Assembly (NCBI RefSeq): GCF_024699925.1 | Contig: NZ_JAJOMX010000001.1 | Coordinates: 3,820,001-3,884,000 of the forward strand | Origin: Mesorhizobium sp. J428 | Lineage (GTDB): Bacteria; Pseudomonadota; Alphaproteobacteria; Rhizobiales; Rhizobiaceae | Reading direction: 5' to 3' | DNA length: 64,000 nt | Shown here: piece after piece, positions 50,185 to 59,230 of the stretch | Position numbering within the stretch: the first letter of the stretch is position 1 | How the letters are laid out: each line of letters begins with the position of its first letter | The notes under the pieces: model-generated | Databases searched by the model: none | Seen by the model: only the letters and a program-made list of their open reading frames with translations | Told to the model about the DNA's origin: nothing | Made by a program: the position numbers and the translations under genes

Positions 50185-51810
50185 ATGCTTGGACTGATGC
50201 AGGAGTGGCCGCTGGTCTGCCACAAGGTGATCGATCATGCCGCGCGGCAGCACGGCCACCGCGAGATCGTTTCGCGCTCGGTGGAAGGCCCCATCGTGCG
50301 CACGACCTACAAGGATGTGCGCGAACGCGCGCTGAAGGTGGCGCAGCTTCTGGCGCGCGACGGCTTCAAGCGCTCCGACCGGATCGCCACGCTGGCCTGG
50401 AACACCGGCAACCATCTCGAGGCCTGGTACGGCATCATGGGCATGGGCGGCGTCTACCACACGCTCAATCCGCGCCTCTTTCCCGAGCAGCTGGTGTGGA
50501 TCATGAACCACGCCGAGGACCAGGCGCTGTTCGTCGACCTCACCTTCATGCCGCTGGTCGAGAAGATCGCGCCGATGGTGAAGTCGCTCAGGAAGGTGAT
50601 CGTCTTCACCGACAAGGCGCATATGCCGGCCTCCGCGCTGCCCGATGTCGTCGCCTATGAGGAATGGCTGGCGGACGGCGACGGCGATTTCCGCTGGGTC
50701 GACGTCGAGGAGAACGAGGCCAGCGGCATGTGCTACACCTCGGGCACCACGGGCGACCCGAAGGGCGTGCTCTATTCGCACCGCTCGAACGTCATCCACG
50801 GCATGATGGCGGCGATGCCGGACGCGATGGGAATCTCGTCGCGCGACGTGATCCTGCCCGTCGTGCCGATGTTCCACGCCAATGCCTGGGGCCTCGGCCA
50901 GAGTGCCCCGATGATCGGCGCCAAGATGGTGATGCCCGGCGGCAAGATGGATGGAGCCTCGATCTACGAGCTTCTGGACACCGAGAAGGTAACCTTCTCG
51001 GCCGCGGTGCCCACCGTGTGGCTGATGCTCTTGCAGCACCTCGAGGCCAACAACCTGACGCTGCCGCATCTCAACAAGGTGGTCATCGGCGGCTCGGCCT
51101 GCCCGCGCGCGATCACCGAGAAATTCGAGAAGAACTACGGCGTGCAGGTGATCCATGCCTGGGGCATGACCGAGATGAGCCCGCTCGGCTCGCTGTGCAC
51201 GATGAAGCCGGAATACCAGGACCTGACCGGGGAGGCGCTGCTGGACGTCAAGCAGACTCAAGGCTGGTCGCCCTTCGGCGTCGAGATGAAGGTGACGGAC
51301 GACGACGACCGCGAGCTGCCGTGGGACGGCAAGACCTTCGGCCGCCTCAAGGTGCGCGGCCCGGCGGTCGCCAAGGGCTATTACGGCGGCGCGGGCAAGG
51401 AGCAGTTCGACGCCGACGGCTGGTTCGACACCGGCGACGTCGCCCACATCAACACCAACGGCTACATGCAGATCACCGACCGCTCGAAGGACGTGATCAA
51501 GTCGGGCGGCGAGTGGATCTCCTCGATCGAGCTGGAAAACCTCGCCGTCGGCCATCCGGAGGTGGCGGAGGCGGCGGTGATCGGCATCGCGCATCCGAAG
51601 TGGGACGAGCGGCCGCTGCTGGTCGTCGTCAGGAAGCCCGGCAAGGAGCCGACCAAGGAACAGATCCTCGGTTTCATGGACGGCAAGATCGCCAAATGGT
51701 GGATGCCCGACGACGTGGTCTTCGTGCCCGAAATTCCGCACACGGCCACCGGCAAGATCCAGAAGACGACGCTGCGCGAGCACTTCAAGGGATACAAGCT
51801 GCCGGCGTGA
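50185..51810 (+). CDS. Fatty acid/3-(methylthio)propionyl-CoA ligase-like AMP-forming synthetase
   Basis: 541 residues of the ANL superfamily. A3 motif: [21 protein letters not shown]5: [14 protein letters not shown]7: [12 protein letters not shown]8: [21 protein letters not shown]10 Lys in [13 protein letters not shown]. It activates a carboxylic acid to the CoA thioester. Similarity pattern suggests the medium/long-chain or DmdB group; the true substrate is open. GGGAGGA precedes the ATG. Confidence 0.92.
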   Translation: MLGLMQEWPLVCHKVIDHAARQHGHREIVSRSVEGPIVRTTYKDVRERALKVAQLLARDGFKRSDRIATLAWNTGNHLEAWYGIMGMGGVYHTLNPRLFPEQLVWIMNHAEDQALFVDLTFMPLVEKIAPMVKSLRKVIVFTDKAHMPASALPDVVAYEEWLADGDGDFRWVDVEENEASGMCYTSGTTGDPKGVLYSHRSNVIHGMMAAMPDAMGISSRDVILPVVPMFHANAWGLGQSAPMIGAKMVMPGGKMDGASIYELLDTEKVTFSAAVPTVWLMLLQHLEANNLTLPHLNKVVIGGSACPRAITEKFEKNYGVQVIHAWGMTEMSPLGSLCTMKPEYQDLTGEALLDVKQTQGWSPFGVEMKVTDDDDRELPWDGKTFGRLKVRGPAVAKGYYGGAGKEQFDADGWFDTGDVAHINTNGYMQITDRSKDVIKSGGEWISSIELENLAVGHPEVAEAAVIGIAHPKWDERPLLVVVRKPGKEPTKEQILGFMDGKIAKWWMPDDVVFVPEIPHTATGKIQKTTLREHFKGYKLPA

Positions 51811-51903
51811 GGCGGCAGCGAATGCAGGGCCGGGGACTTTGAGTTCCCGGCCAAATCGGCATAAGTGACCGCCGGTCTTCGCAGCGAGGGAGCTTCCGGT
51901 CAC

Positions 51904-52686
51904 ATGGCGGCAGTCGTCGAACGGCGCGTTTCGCGCGCGGCCCGCTGGTCGCGGCGGCTGGCTTCCTTCGCGGCCGTGCTGTTCGTCACCTCCGGGCTAG
52001 GGCACCGCTACGGCTTCGTCGACACGCTCTCGTTCTTCTGGCTGCTCGGCATCGTTGGCGCGCTCGGCATTGCCGCACTCTGCTGCGCAGCCTTCGGCTT
52101 CAACCGGCTGTGGGAAAGGGGCGACAAGGGCGGGCGCGATTCGGCCGCGGGCGCGCTGATCGCGCTCGTGGTGCTGGCCCCCTTCATCGTCTCGGCCTGG
52201 CGGGTCGTGACGCTGCCGTCGCTGACGGACGTCTCGACCGACGTGGTCGATCCGCCGCAGCTGCCGCTGGCGGCGGCGGAGCGGAGCGGGGCAACCAATC
52301 CGGTGACCGCGCCGACGCCGCGCGACGCCGAACTGCAGCTCGAAGACTATCCGGGCGTGATCGGCCGCCGCTACGAGGTGGCACCCGACCTGGTGATCCA
52401 GGCGATCGTGAAGCTGGCGCAGGACCGCGGCTGGACGCTGCGCGGCGAGCTGCAGCTTGCCGAGGGACAGAGCGAGATCACGATCGGGATCGTCGCCTAC
52501 ACCTTCCTGCTCGGATTTCCGGTGGACGTCGCCGTGCGCGTGGTGGACGAGGACGCGGCGGTCTATGTCGACATGCGCTCGGTCTCGCGCTGGGGCAAGC
52601 ACGACCTCGGCGACAATGCTCGGCGCATCGAGGGGTTTTTGACTGAGCTGGATGCGGCCGTGAAGGGCGAGCCGGTGACGGAGTAG
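51904..52686 (+). CDS. DUF1499 membrane protein
   Basis: 260 residues. Three N-terminal membrane helices (FAAVLFVTSGLGHRYG, FFWLLGIVGALGIAALCCAA, AGALIALVVLAPFIVSAW) are followed by a soluble DUF1499 domain (VIQAIVKLAQDRGWTLRGEL, DVAVRVVDEDAAVYVDMRSV, GDNARRIEGFLTELD). Function unknown. ATG 51904 has GAGGGAG upstream; an upstream in-frame start would add 13 residues. Confidence 0.85.
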   Translation: MAAVVERRVSRAARWSRRLASFAAVLFVTSGLGHRYGFVDTLSFFWLLGIVGALGIAALCCAAFGFNRLWERGDKGGRDSAAGALIALVVLAPFIVSAWRVVTLPSLTDVSTDVVDPPQLPLAAAERSGATNPVTAPTPRDAELQLEDYPGVIGRRYEVAPDLVIQAIVKLAQDRGWTLRGELQLAEGQSEITIGIVAYTFLLGFPVDVAVRVVDEDAAVYVDMRSVSRWGKHDLGDNARRIEGFLTELDAAVKGEPVTE

Positions 52687-52699
52687 GGGGCGGCGCCCT

Positions 52700-53353
52700 T
52701 CACCTCACTGCTACCGCCTTCTCAGATGGAAGGTCGCCGCAGACTCGCCGGCAGCCGAGTTCGTGCCCAACGAAGGTCAGCAGCGGTCCCATATCGTGGG
52801 CGTCCGCTGCTTGCAGCGCTGTTATGTATGCCGCGCGCCGGTCATTCGTCTTTTGAAGGTCTGAGCCCGCTGCCCAATCGATAGGGTCGGCGCTGTAAAC
52901 CTTCTCGAGAACGACATCAGCCATGATGCGAGCATGCCGGCCGTTGCCGTTAGGAAATGGATGAATGAAGACGGGCTTGTGATGCAGGCGCACCGCAGCC
53001 TCGATTGCCGGGTATGTGTCGTGGGCAGCCCAGTATTGCGCGTCGTCCATTAGCCCGCGCAGTTGAACGCCGATCTGCACCGGATCGACGCCGATGTTTT
53101 TGCCCGTCGTGCGGAAGCTGCCTGCCCAATCCCATACATCGCCGAAAAGACGACGATGAAGCTCCACCGCAAAATCAGCGGTGAGAATGTCCTTACGCCG
53201 CATGCGTGCGAGCCAGCGGAGCCCAGAGGCGATGTTCGCCTGTTCGAGTTCGTCGAGTTCGCCCTGCGTCCGGAGGTGTTTGTATTTGAGCCCGCCGATC
53301 TCGTTGGGGTCGAGCGGGGTAGCTCCCTCGGGATAGTCGAGCGTGATCGTCAC
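52700..53353 (-). CDS. Mobile mystery protein B (Fic/DOC domain)
   Basis: 217 residues. Fic motif FIHPFPNGNGRHARIMAD is complete, with the flanking features of the mobile mystery B family (DYPEGATPLDPNEIGGLKYK, LFGDVWDWAGSFRTTGKNIG). A GTG start at 53353 overlaps the stop of gene A (GTGA) and has GGGAGGACAA upstream; the longer frame to 53365 lacks support. The partner HTH protein is likely the antitoxin or repressor. It is a distinct Fic lineage from the one at 2613-3782. Confidence 0.92.
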   Translation of the reverse strand: MTITLDYPEGATPLDPNEIGGLKYKHLRTQGELDELEQANIASGLRWLARMRRKDILTADFAVELHRRLFGDVWDWAGSFRTTGKNIGVDPVQIGVQLRGLMDDAQYWAAHDTYPAIEAAVRLHHKPVFIHPFPNGNGRHARIMADVVLEKVYSADPIDWAAGSDLQKTNDRRAAYITALQAADAHDMGPLLTFVGHELGCRRVCGDLPSEKAVAVR

Positions 53354-53806
53354 TTGTCCTCCCAAAAGTCAGAAGGCATTTCGTAGATCAACTCATTCGT
53401 GAGACGGGTGACCTCCTGCTGGGTCCGGTCGGGGGACACAGCCTGGTTCTCAAGCGCCATGTGCGTAGCGACCTTGCCGACGATCGCCTGCGCCTTTTTA
53501 CGTGCCTGCGCGATAATCACATTTTCGATGGTGTCCGGTGGGACAAACGCGTACGAACCGGCAGCCCATGGCTTCCGCGGCTGCCTGCATGGATTTTAGG
53601 GTGACGCCGCCTTCCAATTCGGCCTTCTCGGCCTGCGCAATGCGGGCGCGCGTGACGCCCATGCGTCTGGCAAGCTGCGCGCCGGACATGCCGAGGGCTT
53701 TTCGCACCGTTCGTATCCAGCCTTCGGGCGGGGTCTCGATCCTGTTGCCCTGCGACCTATCGACGATGGCTCGATATTGTTCGCGAACAGCCTGTTTGAC
53801 GGACAT
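53350..53806 (-). pseudogene. Mobile mystery protein A (HTH), interrupted by a frameshift
   Basis: From ATG 53806 the frame reads SVKQAVREQYRAIVDRS, GWIRTVRKALGMSGAQLARR (helix-turn-helix) and MQAAAEAMGCRFV, then runs off. The next frame continues YAFVPPDTIENVIIAQARKK, NQAVSPDRTQQEVTRLTNEL and IYEMPSDFWEDK to TGA at 53350-53352. Family spacing suggests two bases lost near 53551-53555 (GTGTAC to GTAC). Repaired length is about 152 residues, as usual. As written the protein would lose its last third. Confidence 0.87.
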
Positions 53807-53870
53807 TTGTAAACTCATATATCGACGGAAAATTACAAAACGTCAATATATAGCTATACAAGCAGAGCAA

Positions 53871-53896
53871 ATATGTCAACACATCTATTGACATAT
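53871..53896. promoter_or_regulatory. Palindrome with TTGACA boxes upstream of mobile mystery A/B
   Basis: ATATGTCAA (53871-53879) and TTGACATAT (53888-53896) form a perfect 9-bp inverted repeat, flanked further out by GAGC/GCTC. Each arm holds TTGACA on one strand. On the minus strand, TTGACA is followed after 15-17 bp by TATAGC/TAGCTA, a plausible promoter towards gene A at 53806. The whole 53807-53900 stretch is markedly AT-rich. Repression by protein A is inferred. Confidence 0.6.
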
Positions 53897-53981
53897 GCTC
53901 GCCGTGTGTGCGCAACCGACGTAGAATTGCTCGACATGTGCCGAAATGGCAGCAACTTATCCATGCTGGTGGTCAAGGGGC

Positions 53982-54932
53982 TTAAGTCCGTCGCGGCCAG
54001 TGTCGTGAACCGACACAAGCCGTCCTCACCCCGCCCGGGCACACCCCGTCGAGCGACACGTCCGTCTCGGCCACCGCCGCGCCTTTCGCGACGAGATCCT
54101 CGATATGCGCCAGCACGGATAGGCCCGCTGCGTTGTGGAGCTTCGGGTCGGTGTCGCGGTAGATCGCCTTGACCATGTCGGGGATGGTGCGGTCGCCTTG
54201 CCGCAGCCTTTCCAGGATGGCGCGCTCGCGCATCTTGCGGTGTGCTTTCAGGCCGCGCAGGAAGGGGAGCGGCTTGCGCAGCGGGCCGCCGTGGCCGGGA
54301 AGGTAGAGCCGGTCGTCGCGGGCGAGCAGCCGGTCGAGCGAGGCCATGTAGTCGGACATCGAGCCATCGGGCGGCGCCACGATCGAGGTGGACCACGCCA
54401 TGACATGGTCGCCGGAGAACAGGATGCCGGTGCCTTCGAGGCCGAACGACATGTGGTTGGCGGCGTGGCCCGGCGTGAAGACGCCGCCGAGCCTCCAGCC
54501 GTCGCCTTGGACCGTTTCGCCGTCGCCGAGACGCACATCGGGTGTGAAGTCGAGGTCGCCGCTGGCGTCGAGCGGGTTGGTCTCGCCGATGCGCAGCGGC
54601 CGCGAGGCGCGGTGCGGCCCCTCGGCGACCGTGGTCGCGCCGGTCAGTTCCTTCAGCCGTCGCGCGAGCGGCGAGTGGTCGCGATGGGTGTGGGTGAGGA
54701 CGATGTGGCTGACCGGGCGGCCGGCGATCGCACGCCTAAGTGCCTCGAAATGCGCATCATCCTCGGGGCCGGGATCGATGATGGCCAGCGTTTCGGTGCC
54801 GACGAGATAGGTGTTGGTGCCGTAGAAGGTGAACGCGCTGGGGTTGTTGACCGTCATCCTGGACACGCCTGGGGCGATCGGGACGGCCGATCCGTAGGCC
54901 GGGTCGAAGGCGGTCTGGAACTCGATGGCCAT
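53982..54932 (-). CDS. MBL fold metallo-hydrolase (LACTB2-like)
   Basis: 316 residues. Zinc motif LTHTHRDHSPLARR (HxHxDH), then GHAANHMSFGLEGT, LFSGDHVMAW and YLPGHGGPLRKP. A C-terminal winged-helix tail (LAHIEDLVAKGAAVAETD) matches the BLACT_WH extension of LACTB2-type hydrolases. The substrate is unknown. AGGA precedes ATG 54932, which gives the natural N-terminus MAIEFQTAFDP; an upstream in-frame ATG is less likely. Confidence 0.92.
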   Translation of the reverse strand: MAIEFQTAFDPAYGSAVPIAPGVSRMTVNNPSAFTFYGTNTYLVGTETLAIIDPGPEDDAHFEALRRAIAGRPVSHIVLTHTHRDHSPLARRLKELTGATTVAEGPHRASRPLRIGETNPLDASGDLDFTPDVRLGDGETVQGDGWRLGGVFTPGHAANHMSFGLEGTGILFSGDHVMAWSTSIVAPPDGSMSDYMASLDRLLARDDRLYLPGHGGPLRKPLPFLRGLKAHRKMRERAILERLRQGDRTIPDMVKAIYRDTDPKLHNAAGLSVLAHIEDLVAKGAAVAETDVSLDGVCPGGVRTACVGSRHWPRRT

Positions 54933-55023
54933 GCGGAAACATCCTGGGAGGGGCGGACGGCTGAGCGGCGAAAGCGGTTGCCGCATATCATGGAAGCCCA
55001 TATACCGAAACCCGGATGAGGAT

Positions 55024-55045
55024 CGGCCGCCGCGCGGCCGTTTTT
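55024..55045 (+). terminator. Terminator-like hairpin in the bioY leader
   Basis: CGGCCG (55024-55029) and CGGCCG (55035-55040) pair around CCGCG and are followed by TTTTT (55041-55045). It ends 18 bases before the bioY ATG. It may stop transcription coming from upstream or attenuate bioY. Confidence 0.5.
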
Positions 55046-55063
55046 GTGAGGGAAGCCAACGAA

Positions 55064-55666
55064 ATGTCCAACGCCATCGTCATGCGTCCGCTTGTCAGCC
55101 TCGCCTTGCCGCAGGGCGGCGTGGCGCGCTTCGCCGCGCAGGCGGCCCTCGTCGTCGCCGGCACGCTGATCCTGACGATCGCCGCCAAGACCAGGGTGCC
55201 GCTCGGGCTGGTGGACATCAATCTCGGCACGCTGGCGGTGATGGGCCTCGGCGTCGCCTATGGCTGGCGCCTCGCTCTGGTGACGCTCATCGCCTACCTC
55301 GCCGAGGGTGCGGCCGGGCTGCCGGTATTCCAGGGCACGCCGGAAAGGGGCATCGGCCTCGCCTACATGATGGGCCCGACAGGCGGATACCTGCTCGGTT
55401 ACATCGCAGCCGCCGTCATCGCCGGCTGGGCGGCGGACCGCGGCTTCGACCGCAACCCGCTGAAGCTCGGCGCGGCACTGCTGGTCGGCGAGGCGCTGGT
55501 GCTGGGCCTTGGCTTTGCCTGGCTCGCGACCCTGATCGGCGCGGAGAAGGCCTGGCTCGGCGGCGTGGCGCCGTTCGTCTATGGCGATCTCGTCAAGGTG
55601 GCGCTGGTGGCGGTTGCAGCCCCCGCCGTGTGGTCGGTCTTCTCGGCCTTCGGCGCGAAGACGTAA
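55064..55666 (+). CDS. bioY: Biotin transporter BioY
   Basis: 200 residues, six membrane helices. BioY S-component features: VPLGLVDINLGTLAVMGLGV, GLPVFQGTPERGIGLAYMMG, PTGGYLLGYIAAAVIAGWAA and the C-terminal FVYGDLVKVALVAVAAP. It imports biotin, alone or with an ECF energy module. GAGGGA precedes the ATG. No bioMN genes are in the window, and I see no BioR box upstream. Confidence 0.94.
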   Translation: MSNAIVMRPLVSLALPQGGVARFAAQAALVVAGTLILTIAAKTRVPLGLVDINLGTLAVMGLGVAYGWRLALVTLIAYLAEGAAGLPVFQGTPERGIGLAYMMGPTGGYLLGYIAAAVIAGWAADRGFDRNPLKLGAALLVGEALVLGLGFAWLATLIGAEKAWLGGVAPFVYGDLVKVALVAVAAPAVWSVFSAFGAKT

Positions 55667-55692
55667 AACCACCTCAAGGACCGACGACCGCG

Positions 55693-55721
55693 TTGCACGT
55701 CGTCCGCCGAACCACTATAAG
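55693..55721 (+). promoter_or_regulatory. Promoter of tRNA-Gln
   Basis: TTGCAC (55693-55698), 17-bp spacer, TATAAG (55716-55721), close to consensus and ending 29 bp upstream of the tRNA. A perfect 7-bp hairpin (GGCCGCC/GGCGGCC, 55721-55742) lies between promoter and tRNA and could be part of the removed leader. Confidence 0.65.
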
Positions 55722-55750
55722 GCCGCCATCGCTCTGGCGGCCTGCCGGAT

Positions 55751-55825
55751 TGGGGCGTAGCCAAGCGGTAAGGCAGCGGTTTTTGGTACCGCCATTCCCT
55801 GGTTCGAATCCAGGCGCCCCAGCCA
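55751..55825 (+). tRNA. tRNA-Gln (anticodon TTG), with encoded CCA
   Basis: A full cloverleaf can be drawn: acceptor TGGGGCG/CGCCCCA, anticodon stem GCGGT/ACCGC around loop TTTTGGT (anticodon TTG, reading CAA), T arm CCTGG/CCAGG with TTCGAAT, discriminator G and genomic CCA at 55823-55825. Confidence 0.95.
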
Positions 55826-55883
55826 CCTTTTCCGACATGCGCCGTCCGCAACGAATGCACCACGTTCGACGGAAAGGCTGCAC

Positions 55884-56807
55884 GTGACCACCCGGGTGGC
55901 GATTCTCGCCTGCGTCCATAATGGCGAGCGCTTTCTTGCCGAGCAGTTCGCCTCGCTCGCCCGCCAGACCGTGTCCGACATCGACGTCTGGGTCTCCGTC
56001 GACGGCTCCTCCGACGGCTCGATGGAGCTTCTGGGGGAGATCGCATCCGGCTGGACGAAGGGGCACTTCACCATCCTGCGCGGGCCGGGCGAGGGGTTTG
56101 CCGAGAATTTCCGTTCGCTGATGGTCAATCCGGACATCGATGCGGACTACTATGCCTTCTGCGACCAGGACGACGTCTGGGCGCCCGACAAGCTGGAGGC
56201 GGCGATCGGCTGGCTGTCGCAGCAGCCGGCCGGGACGCCGGCGCTCCACGGCAGCCGCACGCGCATCGTCGACATCGAGGGGCGGCCGGTGGGCTTCTCG
56301 CCGCTGTTTACCGAGCCGCCGAGCTTCCGCAACGCGATCGTGCAGTCGATCGCCGGCGGCAACACGATGGTGATGAACCGCGCGGCGCACGACCTGATGG
56401 CCGAGGCCTCGCGGCGCAGCGGCTTCGTCAGCCACGACTGGTGGTGCTACATGATGGTGACCGGCGCGGGCGGCGCGTTCCATTATTCGCCGCAGCCGCG
56501 CATCGACTATCGCCAGCATGTCGGCAACCTGGTCGGCTCGAACGACGGGCTGCGGGCGCGGCTGGGCCGCACCGGCTTCCTGCTCAGCGGCGGCTTCGCG
56601 CGCTGGACCGACCGCAACCTCGCCGGCCTGCAGGCCTGCCGCGACCTGCTGACCGAGGATGCGCGGGACGTGCTCGACCGCTTCGAGGCGCTGCGCAAGA
56701 TGTGGCTGCCGCGGCGGCTGATCGAGCTGCGCCGCAGCGGCGTCTACCGGCAGAGCAGCAAGGGACAGGCGAGCCTCTACATCGCGTCTGCAATCAACCG
56801 GCTCTGA
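55884..56807 (+). CDS. Glycosyltransferase family 2 (rhamnosyltransferase-like)
   Basis: 307 residues. GT-A features: VAILACVHNGERFLAEQFAS, VWVSVDGSSDGSMELL, YAFCDQDDVWAPDKLEA (DxD-like) and GFVSHDWWCYMMVTG. Members often transfer rhamnose in O-antigen or exopolysaccharide synthesis, which would fit the nearby dTDP-rhamnose operon (59198-62615). The GTG start has AAAGG upstream. The next 224 bp (56808-57031) carry no gene I can support. Confidence 0.9.
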   Translation: MTTRVAILACVHNGERFLAEQFASLARQTVSDIDVWVSVDGSSDGSMELLGEIASGWTKGHFTILRGPGEGFAENFRSLMVNPDIDADYYAFCDQDDVWAPDKLEAAIGWLSQQPAGTPALHGSRTRIVDIEGRPVGFSPLFTEPPSFRNAIVQSIAGGNTMVMNRAAHDLMAEASRRSGFVSHDWWCYMMVTGAGGAFHYSPQPRIDYRQHVGNLVGSNDGLRARLGRTGFLLSGGFARWTDRNLAGLQACRDLLTEDARDVLDRFEALRKMWLPRRLIELRRSGVYRQSSKGQASLYIASAINRL

Positions 56808-57031
56808 GCCTGCGCGGAAATTCGATGCCGCCTAGCGCGATTTGCGGGCTTGGCGACGTGGATGGATTTCTTCGTCCTCGAGAAAAGTGCGGCGACGGCC
56901 GGGTCGATTCGATGAGGGTTTTCAGCGCGTTGAGGTGGGGCGGGCAGGGAGGTGTGCCCGTGACGCAGGGCTGATCGATCAACGGGTGCGGCAGAGCGGG
57001 CGATTCTTGCGCGACGAACGCGGAGAACGCC

Positions 57032-58354
57032 ATGGCAGACCAGACCCCGACCCTGAAAATGCCCTACATCATGCCCTCGCAGGCGCAGAAGCACGTGACG
57101 CACAACCAGGCGCTCGAAATCCTGGACGCGGTGGTGCAGCTCTCGGTGCTGTCGAAGGCGGCTGCCGCGCCGCCGGGCGATCCGGACGAGGGCGACCGCT
57201 ATATCGTCGGAGCGGCGCCCACGGGCGCCTGGAGCGGCCAGGCCGGCCGGATCGCGGTGGCGCGGCCGGGCGGCTGGGCGATCATTCCGCCGCGCGCCGG
57301 CTGGATCGCCTGGATCGCGGACGAGGAGGCGCTCGCTTTGTTCGACGGCACGGACTGGGTCGACGCGGTGGCCGCCGGCCTCAATCCTGTCGCGCTGGTG
57401 GGCGTGAACGCGACGGCGGATGCGGGGAACCGGATCTCGGTGGCGAGCGCTGCCAGCCTGTTCAGCCACGAGGGCGGCGACCACCGGCTGAAGATCAACA
57501 AGGCGGATGCCGGCGACACGGCCTCGGTGCTGTTCCAGAGCGGCTTTTCCGGCCGCGCCGAGTTCGGGCTGGCCGGCGAGGACGACTTTTCGGTCAAGGT
57601 GTCGCCCGACGGCAGCGCGTGGACGCAGGCGCTGGCGGTGGACGCGGCAAGCGGGCTGGCTGTCGTCGCCGGCGATCCGGTGGAGGATCTCGGCGTCGCG
57701 ACGCGGCGCTATGCCATGTCGCGGCAGGGCGACACGATGACGGGCGCCTTGCAGCTGCATGGAACGGCGCACACGCCGCAGGCCGGTCCGGCCGGCACGA
57801 TCATGCATGTGTCGAACCAGGGCGATGCGACGCGCGTCCTATTCGACAATTACAACAGCGGCGCGGGCGGCCCGAACTTCACCTTCCGCAAGGCGCGGGG
57901 CACCGCAGCGGCACCCTCGGCGCTGCAGAGCGGCGACCAGGTCTTCAACATCGCGGCCTTCGGCTACGGCGCGACGCAGCACAACGCCGTGTCGCTCGGC
58001 GGCATCGTCGCCCGCGCGACCGAGGCCTGGACGGATACGGCGCGCGGCCTGGACATGGCGTTCTCGGTCTGCGTCAACGGCACGGCGAGTGCGGTGCCGC
58101 ATCTGAGGCTCACCGGGCTCAACGTCCGCTTCGGCGACGGCACCGGCAGCCCGATCGCATTGCAGATGAACGGCGCGAATACGATCGTCAGCGCCGAGCG
58201 CCACCTGATGCTGCGCGCCTACGCGGTGGCGGGGCTGCCCTCTGCGGCGCCGGAAGGGCAGGTGATCTACGTCTCCGACGGCAGCTCCAACCGGCGCATG
58301 GCGGTGTCCGACGGAACGAACTGGCGCTTCCCGGACGGAGCGGTGGTGTCGTGA
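57032..58354 (+). CDS. DUF2793 phage-tail-like protein
   Basis: 440 residues. The N-terminal DUF2793 block is unmistakable: LKMPYIMPSQAQKHVTHNQA, LDAVVQLSVLSKAAAAPPGD, DRYIVGAAPTGAWSG and WIAWIADEEALALFDGTDWV. The rest is Gly/Ala/Asn-rich beta sequence ending in a short SDGTNWRFPDG motif like phage fibre ends. DUF2793 occurs in prophages and gene transfer agent-linked loci; here no other phage gene is next to it. GGAGA precedes the ATG. Confidence 0.88.
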   Translation: MADQTPTLKMPYIMPSQAQKHVTHNQALEILDAVVQLSVLSKAAAAPPGDPDEGDRYIVGAAPTGAWSGQAGRIAVARPGGWAIIPPRAGWIAWIADEEALALFDGTDWVDAVAAGLNPVALVGVNATADAGNRISVASAASLFSHEGGDHRLKINKADAGDTASVLFQSGFSGRAEFGLAGEDDFSVKVSPDGSAWTQALAVDAASGLAVVAGDPVEDLGVATRRYAMSRQGDTMTGALQLHGTAHTPQAGPAGTIMHVSNQGDATRVLFDNYNSGAGGPNFTFRKARGTAAAPSALQSGDQVFNIAAFGYGATQHNAVSLGGIVARATEAWTDTARGLDMAFSVCVNGTASAVPHLRLTGLNVRFGDGTGSPIALQMNGANTIVSAERHLMLRAYAVAGLPSAAPEGQVIYVSDGSSNRRMAVSDGTNWRFPDGAVVS

Positions 58355-58423
58355 CCATCGCCTCGGGCGGCCCGACATGCTAAGCTCTGGCCTTCGCTTC
58401 CGCTGTCGTGACGGGCCGCTGCC

Positions 58424-59230
58424 ATGCTGCTGAAAGGTGGTCGCACACCCATTGTCCGAGACATGGGCGGGTTCGTCATCCACGCGAACATGCCGGGGTG
58501 GCTGCTCCCCAAAACCCGCGACCATGGGCATGGCCCCCTGGCGATGGTCGTGGAATCGATCCTCCATCCAGGTCGCCTCATCGCAATGCACGAGCACCGC
58601 AACGATGAGATCGTCTCATGGGTGCCCGACGGCGTCATGCGCCACGACGACAGGGCGACGGGACCGCTCGTGATAGACGAGGGGCATCTGATGGTGATGA
58701 ACGCCGGCCGCAGCTTCTGGCACTCGGAAGAGACCCTGCCCAGCGACCCGCCGTTGCGCATGCTGCAGATATTCGTGAGGCCGCGCGAGGCGGATCTCGA
58801 CCCCGGCATCCAGCACGGGGCGGTCGCACCGGCCGCTCGGAACGCCTGGCGGCATCTGTTCGGACCGAAAGGCGGCAACGCCCCCTTCTTCGTGCGCAAT
58901 GCGGTCGACTTCTTCGATATCAGGCTGGATCAGGGAGCTTCGGTCGAATTCCCGGTCATGCAGGGACGCGATCTCTATTTCTACGTCTTCAGCGGCTCGA
59001 TCGCCGCCGGCGGCGAAGCTTTCGCCGAAGGAGAGCAAGGATTGCTTCCGGGCGGCGGATGTCTTGGGCTCGAGGCGAAAGAGGGTTCGCTGGTGGTCGC
59101 TTTCCTGATCGATCCGGCCGCGGCGGTCACCAGAAAGGGCACGGTGGGTGACAACGCGAAGATACCCCCCGCCTTCGCGATACGGGTGCTCAGGAAGCTA
59201 GCCCCCTTGCGGCGGTTGTGGCGCGGCTAG
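58424..59230 (+). CDS. Pirin-like bicupin protein
   Basis: 268 residues. Two cupin domains; metal ligands in HEHRNDEIVSWVPDGVMRHD and then LMVMNAGRSFWHSEE, with RMLQIFVRPREADLDP typical of pirins. Bacterial pirins include quercetin dioxygenases and metabolic regulators; the substrate is not clear. The ribosome site is weak. Its last 33 bases overlap the end of rfbD on the other strand. Confidence 0.8.
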   Translation: MLLKGGRTPIVRDMGGFVIHANMPGWLLPKTRDHGHGPLAMVVESILHPGRLIAMHEHRNDEIVSWVPDGVMRHDDRATGPLVIDEGHLMVMNAGRSFWHSEETLPSDPPLRMLQIFVRPREADLDPGIQHGAVAPAARNAWRHLFGPKGGNAPFFVRNAVDFFDIRLDQGASVEFPVMQGRDLYFYVFSGSIAAGGEAFAEGEQGLLPGGGCLGLEAKEGSLVVAFLIDPAAAVTRKGTVGDNAKIPPAFAIRVLRKLAPLRRLWRG

